From Kalmanozyma brasiliensis GHG001 (taxonomy: Eukaryota; Basidiomycota; Ustilaginomycetes; Ustilaginales), in contig NW_015961959.1 in the NCBI RefSeq assembly GCF_000497045.1, positions 992,001 through 1,056,000 of the forward strand: DNA of 64,000 nt, read 5' to 3'. A program made the position numbers and the translations under genes. Positions 28,761 to 36,797 of this stretch are shown one piece after another (the stretch's first letter is position 1; each line of letters begins with the position of its first letter). Under the pieces are notes generated by a model. The model saw only the letters and a program-made list of their open reading frames with translations. It had not been told where the DNA came from and did not search any database.

Positions 28761-29687
28761 ATGTCGAGCACAACAACGACCTACCCGTTCCACCAGGTGG
28801 ACACGTTCACCGCGACGCCCTACCTGGGCAACCCGGTGGCCGTCGTCAACTGCCTCACGCTTCCCGCACCCACGCAGGAGCAGATGCAACGCTTCGCGCG
28901 GTGGACCAACCTCTCTGAAACCACCTTTCTGCTTCCTCCTACAGACCCCAGCACCGCCGACTACCGACTAAAAATCTTTACGCCTGTCGAAGAGCTCCCG
29001 TTCGCGGGCCATCCCACGCTGGGCAGCTGCCATTCGTTCCTCCGACACCTTGGCTCGGATCGATCCTCCGCGCTCATCGCCAAACGCGAGGGCAAGCTGG
29101 TGCAGGAATGCGCCATCGGGCTGGTGAATCTGCAAGTCAGCTCAGACGGCGCAACGGTACGATTCCGCGCACCGGACTTTATCCGTCACGAACCAGTCGA
29201 CGCACCCACCCTCGATCGCATCATCAAGTGCCTCTGTCTGAACCAAGAAGACGTGCTGGAGGCATGGCACATCGACAACGGTCCTCGGTGGATCGGTATC
29301 AAGCTCCGCACGGCGTCCGCCGTGCTTGCCGTCGACACAACTTCACCCACCTGCGACATCCCTGCCATTCGGGACCTGTTCCTGGGGTTCATCGGCCCCT
29401 ATCCATCCGGCAAGAACGAGGGGGGGGAGGAGGTGGCGAATGAAGTACGGGCGTTTGTGTTCGAGGATATCGGGGAGGATCCTGTGACGGGCTCGCTCAA
29501 TGCTGGATTTGCCAAGTGGCTCGAGGCGAGTGGCGAGAGTCCAGCTGCTGAGTATACGAATTCCCAAGGCACGGCGATGGGGCGTCAGGGTCGGGTTCGC
29601 GTGCGAGTGGATCGAACGCAAGACAAGACAGACATCTGGATTGGCGGCGAGTGCGTTGTTTGCATCGACGGCGTGGTTCATATCTAA
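28761..29687 (+). CDS. PhzF-family isomerase-like protein
   Basis: 308 aa starting at ATG 28761. Both halves of the PhzF/diaminopimelate-epimerase-like fold are visible: FHQVDTFTATPYLGNPVAVV at the start, LSETTFLLPP, the glycine loop ELPFAGHPTLGSCHSFL, and in the second half EDIGEDPVTGSLNAGFAKWL followed by QGTAMGRQGRV. The catalytic Glu used by PhzF corresponds to the Glu of LSETTF. The family includes PhzF isomerase of phenazine synthesis, but fungal members are mostly of unknown substrate, and no phenazine genes are nearby. An in-frame ATG at 28683 would add 26 residues of poor quality. The gene converges with PhoD, with 59 bp between stops. Confidence 0.88.
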   Translation: MSSTTTTYPFHQVDTFTATPYLGNPVAVVNCLTLPAPTQEQMQRFARWTNLSETTFLLPPTDPSTADYRLKIFTPVEELPFAGHPTLGSCHSFLRHLGSDRSSALIAKREGKLVQECAIGLVNLQVSSDGATVRFRAPDFIRHEPVDAPTLDRIIKCLCLNQEDVLEAWHIDNGPRWIGIKLRTASAVLAVDTTSPTCDIPAIRDLFLGFIGPYPSGKNEGGEEVANEVRAFVFEDIGEDPVTGSLNAGFAKWLEASGESPAAEYTNSQGTAMGRQGRVRVRVDRTQDKTDIWIGGECVVCIDGVVHI

Positions 29688-29746
29688 AACACACTTCACA
29701 CGAGACTGGCGAGGTCAAAAATTTATTCATCTAATTGGAGCGAGGA

Positions 29747-31717
29747 TCAAGCAAAAGCAGTGCCGTTCCACGACTGCTTCGAGTAGTCCACCGCCTGGCT
29801 CTGCAGAGCACCCGAGTTGGGGGTGATACCGTAGTTGATGGGGCGAGTAAGCTTGTTGGCGCCCTTCTTGACGTTGAACTGGGCCACGACGAGCTCCTCC
29901 GAGTTGGGCAGGCTGTTGTTGAGGTAGCCGTAGAACTGGGCGTAGCAGTCGGTCTTGGTGAACTCGATCTCAAAGTAACCTCGGTGAGCTCCCTCGGCCC
30001 ATTGGAGGTTGCGGTTAATGCCAACGAGCCTCTTGGAGGCAGCATCGTATCGCTGCTGGGTGAGGTTGCGACCGTACGAAGAGGGCGACGAGACGGCGGT
30101 ACCGGCAAACTCAACTGCGATCGAGCCGTCACCAGTGACAGGGTTGTAGGCGGTGTTGTTGAGTCGGTCCTCGGGCACAGTGTCGTAGACCCAGTTGGCG
30201 TGCGAGTCACCAGCCAGAATCACCGTGTTGTCGATGCTGTTCTTGACGATCGTGTCAAAGAAGCGACGACGGTTAGAGCGGTATCCCTGCCAAGCGTCAT
30301 AGTTGTACATGAAATCGGGCTGACCGTAGTTCTGCCAGTTCATGATGATCTGCTGGCCGATGATCTTCCAAGTAGCACCGCGCTGCTGCGAGTCGATCAT
30401 GTTGCGGTAGAGCCACTGCTCCTGCTTGCCGCCCATGAGCGAGCGGTCCGTGTCGTTGCTGATCGCAGCGACGGCGTCCGTGTTGTAGTACACATCCGTG
30501 AGGTCGCGGTCAAAGTTACGGGTGTCAAGCAAGAAGAGATCGGCCAGCTTGCCGTAACGGAAGCTGCGCCAGATGCGGAGCGAGTCGGTGGTGTCGACCT
30601 GACGGATGGGCATCCACTCGTAGTACGCCTTGACCGCGGCGAGCTTGCGCTCGGTGAAGCGGACCCCGCGGACGGCGCCAGCCTCGGTGTTGTTGCCATC
30701 GGCCGTGCCGTGGTTGTACGAGTTGTCGGCGACCTCGTGGTCATCCCAGACACCGAAGAAGGCCATCTCCTGGTGGATCGCCTGCAGGTCCTTGTCGGCA
30801 CGGTACGAGCCGTAGCGCAGACGGTAGTCCTGGAGGGTCACGATCTCGTTCGCAGGAGCAGGGACACGGTTGAGGGCAGTGCCGTCACCGTAAGTCTCCT
30901 CGCCCTCGACGGTCTGACCATCACCACGGGCTTCGTAGATGTAGTCGCCGACGTGGACAAAGTAGTCGGCACCGTTGTTGCGGGCGGCAGCCGCACGGTA
31001 GGCGTTGAAGAAGCCGAAGGGCAGGTTGGAGCACGAGAAGACGGCAAGCTTGAGCGAGTCGACGTCCTCGTCGTTGTACTCAGGGATAGTCTTGAAGCTT
31101 CCGACGGGGGAGACGACCGAGTGGTCATGGCAGGGGAAGAAGCGGTAGTAGTACTCAGTCTTGGGCGAAAGACCGGTGGTCTCGACCTTGAACGAGTAGT
31201 CGACCTCGCTGGTGGTCCAGGCGTAGCTGTCGTCGACCAGGTTCTGCGACGAGAAGTCGGTCTTGCTCTTGGACGTCTGGTAGCGCAGGCAGACGGGAGC
31301 CGCAGTGTTGGAGTCAGCAGGCACAGGGTGAGTCCAAAGAATGGCAGAGTTGGGGTAAGGGTCACCGGAAGCGACACCGTAAGGGAACGAGACGTTTCCC
31401 TTGTAAGCGTCGCGGCCGTCCGAGCCCCAATTGGCGTCGTACTGCTGGACGAGGAAGTCGGCCTCGGTCTTGTACTGGGTCTTCTTGTCGTTGTTGCGCT
31501 TGGCCTTGCCTTCAATCTTGCTGGTGACGTATTCGTCGTAGGCGCGCTTGCGAATGACGGAGCCGATGTGCTCAATGTCATGGCTGAGACCGTCGCCGTT
31601 GCTCAGCTGGAGCGAGGGCGAGCGGTAGGCCAGGTTGCGCTCGAGGGGAGCGAGAGCCGACACCGAGACAGTAAGGGCAGCGGCGAGGGCCGCAAAGGGT
31701 GCGAGAACGTTCTTCAT
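29747..31717 (-). CDS. Secreted PhoD-like alkaline phosphatase
   Basis: 656 aa. Residues 1-22 are a signal peptide. A propeptide-like segment (with RKR near residue 58, a Kex2-type site) follows, then the PhoD N-terminal beta-sandwich: SFPYGVASGDPYPNSAILWTH. The metallophosphatase core then shows AVFSCSNLPFGFF, FVHVGDYIYEARGDGQ, GVWDDHEVADNSYNHG and VILAGDSHANWVYD, which carry the Asp, Asn and His ligands for Ca/Fe centres. Several N-glycosylation sequons are present. It should release phosphate from phosphodi- and monoesters outside the cell. The next gene upstream encodes a phytase-like esterase in the same direction. A TATA box lies about 70 bp above the ATG. Length and motif order fit the family, so I am confident. 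Confidence 0.94.
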   Translation of the reverse strand: MKNVLAPFAALAAALTVSVSALAPLERNLAYRSPSLQLSNGDGLSHDIEHIGSVIRKRAYDEYVTSKIEGKAKRNNDKKTQYKTEADFLVQQYDANWGSDGRDAYKGNVSFPYGVASGDPYPNSAILWTHPVPADSNTAAPVCLRYQTSKSKTDFSSQNLVDDSYAWTTSEVDYSFKVETTGLSPKTEYYYRFFPCHDHSVVSPVGSFKTIPEYNDEDVDSLKLAVFSCSNLPFGFFNAYRAAAARNNGADYFVHVGDYIYEARGDGQTVEGEETYGDGTALNRVPAPANEIVTLQDYRLRYGSYRADKDLQAIHQEMAFFGVWDDHEVADNSYNHGTADGNNTEAGAVRGVRFTERKLAAVKAYYEWMPIRQVDTTDSLRIWRSFRYGKLADLFLLDTRNFDRDLTDVYYNTDAVAAISNDTDRSLMGGKQEQWLYRNMIDSQQRGATWKIIGQQIIMNWQNYGQPDFMYNYDAWQGYRSNRRRFFDTIVKNSIDNTVILAGDSHANWVYDTVPEDRLNNTAYNPVTGDGSIAVEFAGTAVSSPSSYGRNLTQQRYDAASKRLVGINRNLQWAEGAHRGYFEIEFTKTDCYAQFYGYLNNSLPNSEELVVAQFNVKKGANKLTRPINYGITPNSGALQSQAVDYSKQSWNGTAFA

Positions 31718-31782
31718 GGCTCGCGAGATGTGGTTGGAGTTGATCGACGGTCACAGGCGATCAAGCAAAAGCCATCTTGGTC

Positions 31783-31790
31783 TTTATATA
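31783..31790 (-). promoter_or_regulatory. TATA box of the PhoD gene
   Basis: TATATAAA on the minus strand, about 66-73 bp above the ATG at 31717. This matches the consensus and is at the expected distance for a regulated fungal promoter. Confidence 0.65.
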
Positions 31791-32861
31791 CATCTGTGCG
31801 CTTAGCCAGCTTTTAGCCAGAGCATCGTTGCCGGCGCGAAATGTCCGAAGGAGGATACTGCGTCTGGACGAGAGCACGAGGTGGAATCGGAGCACGCTTA
31901 CAGATCAGCGGCATTACCAGATCTGTGCCCACGCCCACGTTTGGGCCTCGCTTGACAGCTTCTTCTGAATGAGTGACAATTTTGTGTGGGTCTGGCATCG
32001 CAGCAAGAGAGGACAGGGTTTCGTGGCTCGCCACCAGCTTCGGTAGGATCGCCGGCTATCCAACCTTTAGATCACCGTTTCACAAATACAGTAGACGTCT
32101 GTGCGCGATCCCCACCAAAGATGTTTCTTTTCGATCCTGGTGCTATGTCAGAGCTGACTTTGCTCTGGATCATCGAGACGAAATACGGTCAACGTGGGCT
32201 TCTTGTATCATGAGACATCACGTTGGTAAGGGTAGAGGAGATGGTCGGGGCTCGAAAGATGACGACGTTGACACTGACTACCGTGCGCTTCACTGTGCAG
32301 ATCCTAAGGTCGGTCTCTAATGCGTGCACCCTCATTCGTCGGGGGGACGGGCGTGGACTTGATTGAAGCACGGAAGCCTGCGGTTCCGTTTGACTTGCAT
32401 CGAAGACACCAACCGGAGGCCGCACTGCTCAACACCTTGTTCAAGGAAATGTCGGCAATCAACCTGCGATCTGGGGTCTTGACAAAATTGCCGGGGTCTG
32501 CCAAGATTTGTATTTTTTAAGCGAAGCGTGAACGTGGACAGCTTTCACAGCTTGAGTCTGCGGGCCCTCGTCACCACTGAACCCTTTGCACTCCTGAAGC
32601 TCGTCGGTTCGCGACTCCGACCATGCGGGGACGATTCTGAACAGCATTAGCGTTCTCACGGCTCACACGGAACCAAGCGGACACAGGAGCGAGGGCTAGG
32701 AACGTGTCGTTCGTCTAGGATCGGAAAGTCAGCTTCCGTGGTGTAGTCGAGCGGAAGGCGAACTTTGATCTGCACACCCTGGGAGACCCTGCGAAGCCCC
32801 TTCAGCCTTTCGTTCGCGGTCAATTTGGTATTTGTAGCTCGTCCCGTCTTGTTCGTAGCTC

Positions 32862-32873
32862 AAACACGTGTTT
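32862..32873. promoter_or_regulatory. CACGTG palindrome (candidate bHLH/Pho4-type site)
   Basis: The 12-mer AAACACGTGTTT reads identically on both strands. CACGTG is the core bound by Pho4 and other bHLH factors. It lies about 1.15 kb above PhoD, just beyond the phytase stop. Functional use is inference only. Confidence 0.35.
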
Positions 32874-32947
32874 CACAAATCGATTGACAGAAGGAACTCA
32901 GCAACTTGCCCATTGCAATATCGCGGATCGCTGAGAAGAAGGAGCCA

Positions 32948-34486
32948 CTAAGCAAGGCCAAGACGTGACATCACGTCGTCCCTGTTGACACCGGGCAGCT
33001 TGACCTTGAAGACAAACAGCTGCGTGGGCACGTCCTGCGGGTAAGCGGCCGAGTAGTCGCCCGTCGCCCTCATGTAGCCCTTCTTGGTCTGGAAGTCGTT
33101 GTCGCTGACCGAAACAAGGTAGTACTCGTCCTTGTCAAAGCTGCTGTCGCTGCTCGACTTGGGCAGCGTGGGGAGCAGCACCACGCTCTCCATCTTGGCA
33201 GCCAGCAGGGTAGGGTCGACTGGGTCACCCGAGCCGTGCATGCCAAACTTGCCCAGGTCGCTCGTGTAGTCGACAAGGCTGCTGTAGGAAGCGAGGTTGA
33301 TGCCGCTGACCAGCTTTCCGCCGGGAGCGATGGAGCCGGTAGCGTTGTCGTACTTGGTGTTGGCAAAGTTGGTGCCAGTGGAGAGATCGAGGATGTCAAT
33401 GTGCTTGTACTTTACGCCCGAATCGTCGCTGCCGAACCCGTTGCCATCACGGACAAGGATGCCGACGGTCTTGTGGCCGAGGTAGATGAGGTCGTTGACG
33501 TTGCGAGCCTTGCCCTTGCTCGAGACGGGCACCTTGTAGGCGTACTCAGCGATGAGCGAGACGTTGTTGCCAGGGTTGGCGCCACCCTGGTAGCTGGTGA
33601 CGCTAGCCAGAGACGAGATGTCCCACTCGAAGATACGCAGGTAGGGAGCGCCGTCGCCACCGTCCTGCGTCAGAGCCGACTGCAAAACGCCGAACAGCTG
33701 ATTGCCGTCCCACGAGACGGCCATGCCCTCAAAGCCAGCATTGGGGCCTCGACCAGAGTCGGGGGTCGACTTGGAGGTGAAGTTGTACTTGCCACCGATG
33801 CGAGGAAGGACAGCCTCGGGAGGGGTGATGTAGGCGATGATGGTGCCGTCGGCAGCGGTCTTGTAGATGCCAGGAGTGTACTCGTCCGAGACCCAGAAAG
33901 TTCCATCCGGATTAGCTGAGAAGCCCTCGGCGTCAAAGGAGATCGAAGAAGGACCATTGGGAGCGTTAGCTGCACCGAGAGGGCCATCCTTGGAGCTGGT
34001 GCCGCTGAGTCCGCCCGTCCTCACGAGGGTAGGGTCGAGACCGGTGGTGTTCTTTCCAGAGGCCTCGTGGTAGAAGAGCGTGTCTTGATAGGTGAGATTG
34101 AAAAGCTTGATGGCCTGGTTGAACGAGAGGTTGCTCGAGCCCGTGTACTCCTGGAAGCTGAACTTGAAGCTGTGGTGACGCGCGACATAGTCGATCGTAG
34201 TCTCGACGTTGTATCCACGGTCAGGCTGGAAGTAGATCTGGCCCGAGTAGACATCGCCGTTGCGAGAATACTGTCCAGGGACGAGACCGCCAGCAGAGCC
34301 GATACCACCGATGGTCTCGTTGTTCTTGTCTCGCAGACTGGGAGGGAACTGACCGATGGCAACGAGACCTTCGGAGCTGAAGTCAGCAGGGTTGACGCCG
34401 CTACCGCGAGTGCGAATGGCGGCGCCAGAGACGCCGGCGGCCAGCGTCGAGAGCAATGGCAAAGCCAGAGCGAGGTTGGACAGCAT
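32948..34486 (-). CDS. Secreted phytase-like esterase (beta-propeller)
   Basis: 512 aa with a signal peptide at residues 1-22. The body matches the family annotated as esterase-like activity of phytase: GGIGSAGGLVPGQ near the start, SISFDAEGFSANPDGTFWVSDEYTPGIYK in the middle, GPNAGFEGMAVSWDGNQLFGVLQSAL and YYLVSVSDNDFQTKKGYM near the end, all typical propeller blades with acidic metal ligands. Several sequons indicate N-glycosylation. Members are thought to release phosphate from phytate or related esters outside the cell. It is followed on the same strand by PhoD, so the two form a phosphate-scavenging pair. TATA sequence lies about 70 bp above the ATG. True phytase activity is not proven for this family. 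Confidence 0.88.
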   Translation of the reverse strand: MLSNLALALPLLSTLAAGVSGAAIRTRGSGVNPADFSSEGLVAIGQFPPSLRDKNNETIGGIGSAGGLVPGQYSRNGDVYSGQIYFQPDRGYNVETTIDYVARHHSFKFSFQEYTGSSNLSFNQAIKLFNLTYQDTLFYHEASGKNTTGLDPTLVRTGGLSGTSSKDGPLGAANAPNGPSSISFDAEGFSANPDGTFWVSDEYTPGIYKTAADGTIIAYITPPEAVLPRIGGKYNFTSKSTPDSGRGPNAGFEGMAVSWDGNQLFGVLQSALTQDGGDGAPYLRIFEWDISSLASVTSYQGGANPGNNVSLIAEYAYKVPVSSKGKARNVNDLIYLGHKTVGILVRDGNGFGSDDSGVKYKHIDILDLSTGTNFANTKYDNATGSIAPGGKLVSGINLASYSSLVDYTSDLGKFGMHGSGDPVDPTLLAAKMESVVLLPTLPKSSSDSSFDKDEYYLVSVSDNDFQTKKGYMRATGDYSAAYPQDVPTQLFVFKVKLPGVNRDDVMSRLGLA

Positions 34487-35332
34487 GTTTGAAGATCAGG
34501 TTGGTGGGCAGGTGAGAGGAGTGCGACAGTAGCATATCATATTGTCCACGGGAACTTTATAGCTTGGTAGGCCAGTAGATGAACTTTCATCTGTGGCGAA
34601 GCGGCTTTCAGGGCGAGGCAGACTTCATACCAGACACCACCCTGACCCACCCCGCGCCCAGCTCCGTTCCACTTTCAGGAAGGAGGCTTTCTGTTTGTTG
34701 ATTCAGGATTCATGCCGCCGTCACGAACTGTCGTTGTTCTGCCTTGTCTCGAGGTTCGATTGTGTGCTTTGGAACAAAGTGCGGAGTTGCCTCGCTTACG
34801 CGCTACTGGAAACCTTCTAAGCGTGGCACGTTCTGCCTTCGTGCAGGAGCAACGGCGGCTCAAGTTGCGCCAAATCTGGCTTCCAGAACCCTTACAGCCG
34901 CCGGAGAATCGGTAGCCAATCAATTTGAAAATCAGCAAGACCAGCAACAAAGTCCTGGTTTCTGCAGCGGCCCGACCTGAGAACGGTGGGGTCGACCTTG
35001 CTTTGCCCTTTGAAGCAGACTGACCAGCAGGACTGTCGTGTCGCTAAGGCGATGGCCAGGCGGGCCCAGCATCGCCTCGAGGATCATTGCCTGCCAAATC
35101 AAGGCCTAACAGAGCTTGGATTTTGGCGTCACAACCGCCCGAGTTCCGAACTTTCTGACGCCTCCACCTCAAGTCTTCTGACAAAACCCTGCATGAAGAA
35201 GGGGTCTGATGGGAAACAGCAGCAGCTACGCAGCACCGGTTGACGGCGAACCGGCCTCTTGCCGTCAAGCTACCACCTCAAAGCAGCGACAGCCCGCAGC
35301 GGGATCGCTCGACACACTCAAGCCTTGCCGGT
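34487..35332. other. Divergent promoter region, phytase-like and SAM carrier genes
   Basis: About 850 bp shared by divergent genes, with the phytase TATA box at 34555. One CACGTT half-type site is near 34827. No gene seen. Confidence 0.5.
34555..34561 (-). promoter_or_regulatory. TATA box of the phytase-like gene
   Basis: TATAAAG on the minus strand about 70 bp above the ATG at 34486, at the same spacing as in the PhoD promoter. Confidence 0.6.
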
Positions 35333-36511
35333 ATGGACACAGTCGTTGCAGGAGCGCTCGCGGCGTTCACCGTAGACCTCCTGATCTACCCCTTGGACAC
35401 CCTCAAGACTCGACTGCAAGCACCGGACTATGCGACCCGCTTCCCATCAGGCAGGGGCCTCTACGGCGGTCTCTACCAAGGAGTGGGTAGCGTCATCATT
35501 GCCACTCTCCCAGCAGCCGGGCTCTTCTTCACGACGTACGAAGAAGCCAAGAGCCTGCTCGCATCATCCGGCTCGCCGCTAGCCAATGCACCTCCAGCCT
35601 TGTCACACATGTTGGCCAGCTCAACGGCAGAATTGGTGTCATGTCTCGTCCTCACTCCAGCCGAGATCATCAAGCAGCGTGCACAGGTGGTCAACAAGCA
35701 GGCGGATCGCAATGCTTCGTCCTCCAGCACAAAGTCTTCAGCAGCGTGTCCAGCGACAACTGCCGCGGGCGCAGCAAAGGAAGTGCTGCAGCACGCTCAG
35801 CCAGGCGAGCCCAAGGCAAAGCTTGCAAAGGAGACGGTCAAGCATGCTGCAGACAAGGTGACCAGATCAGCTCCACCAGGCAGTGCTGCTTCCACAGCGA
35901 GGAATGTCGTCCTCGACGCACAAGAGAAGCTTCAGCAAATGAGCTCTCAGCGACCTAATCGATCAGCATTGTCGCCAATCGCTTCGACATTTGGCCGCTC
36001 GTATCTCGCTCTCGCCGGCCGCAACCTTCCCTTCACAGCACTTCAGTTCCCGATCTACGAATCACTACGAGAGCGTCTGGGAAAGTGGGCAGGGCTCAAA
36101 GCCGGGACACACAAGGAAGATGGCGGTGTCGATGACGTGCGATCGTCAGAGGACTTCAGACGCCAGGCGTCCCAGGATGAGACGAGCGTCGCAGCAGAGT
36201 TTGGCAAGGCGGGACTGGTCGCGGGAGGGTCGGCAGCGATAGCGGGGTCGTTCGCAGCAGTGGTGACGACACCCATCGATGTGGCCAAGACGCGCATCAT
36301 GCTCGATACCGGGGCAGACGAAGCAAAGAAACCGTTGGGTGTCATCGCGACCATGAAGGACATTGCTGTGCGAGAAGGCTGGAAGGCTCTGATGAAAGGA
36401 GGTGCTTTGAGAGGCGCCTGGACTGCATTAGGAGCCGGCGTATATCTTGGCAGCTACGAAGCCGGCAGACTGTGGTGGAGAGACCGACAGCAGAGGTCGA
36501 AGAAGGCGTAA
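35333..36511 (+). CDS. PET8: Mitochondrial S-adenosylmethionine carrier (SLC25 family)
   Basis: 392 aa from ATG 35333, the first in-frame ATG. Three mitochondrial-carrier repeats are visible through their signatures PLDTLKTRLQ, PAEIIKQRAQ and PIDVAKTRIML. The best family fit is Pet8/SAMC: YQGVGSVIIATLPAAGLFFTTYE in repeat 1, and LPFTALQFPIYESLRERL then AGSFAAVVTTPIDVAKTRIML in repeats 2-3. The carrier would bring S-adenosylmethionine into the matrix for methylation and for biotin and lipoate synthesis. Yeast Pet8 is about 284 aa; the excess is a loop of about 95 residues, Ala/Lys/Ser-rich, on the matrix side of repeat 2. That loop could also be partly an unspliced intron, but it is open and biased like coding DNA. 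Confidence 0.87.
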   Translation: MDTVVAGALAAFTVDLLIYPLDTLKTRLQAPDYATRFPSGRGLYGGLYQGVGSVIIATLPAAGLFFTTYEEAKSLLASSGSPLANAPPALSHMLASSTAELVSCLVLTPAEIIKQRAQVVNKQADRNASSSSTKSSAACPATTAAGAAKEVLQHAQPGEPKAKLAKETVKHAADKVTRSAPPGSAASTARNVVLDAQEKLQQMSSQRPNRSALSPIASTFGRSYLALAGRNLPFTALQFPIYESLRERLGKWAGLKAGTHKEDGGVDDVRSSEDFRRQASQDETSVAAEFGKAGLVAGGSAAIAGSFAAVVTTPIDVAKTRIMLDTGADEAKKPLGVIATMKDIAVREGWKALMKGGALRGAWTALGAGVYLGSYEAGRLWWRDRQQRSKKA

Positions 36512-36797
36512 TGGAACACCTCCCCTCAAACAAGGTCTGACACCGGAGTGCTTTCGAATGTGGATGTGTGATGCTCACCTTTGACACGCGACCGGTGAGA
36601 AAGCGGATTTTGCAACTCAGCCAGGAGATGAACCCTGCATTTTGTGCTTTCTTCTCGTCTTCCAACTTCCCATCCTCTCACCATCTTCAGCTGTGAAAGT
36701 TTTGCTTCGCCGCTATCTACCATGTCTCGGAGGATACGGACATGACAAGTGCGCACTTGGCGCTCTCATCCGACTGGTTTTTCGCCCCCCCGCAATC

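Larger units (their letters stand above)
31718..32947. other. PhoD promoter region and phytase 3' flank
   Basis: About 1.2 kb between two minus-strand genes. It contains the PhoD TATA box (31783-31790) and a perfect 12-bp palindrome with a CACGTG core at 32862-32873. Short open frames look spurious. Confidence 0.5.

Noticed and set aside
25362..29687. Secondary-metabolite gene cluster with a core synthase
   Set aside because: No PKS, NRPS, terpene cyclase or pathway regulator is present; only three accessory-type enzymes.
29735..31816. 693-aa open frame on the plus strand opposite PhoD
   Set aside because: It mirrors the whole PhoD gene, gives Val/Asp/Arg-rich sequence without domains and lacks a good start. 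Strong codon bias in PhoD removes antisense stops.
32733..32790. Possible tRNA (sequence like GTGGTGTAGTCGAGCGG)
   Set aside because: An A-box-like piece is visible but no GGTTCGANTCC B-box and no closing acceptor stem follow.
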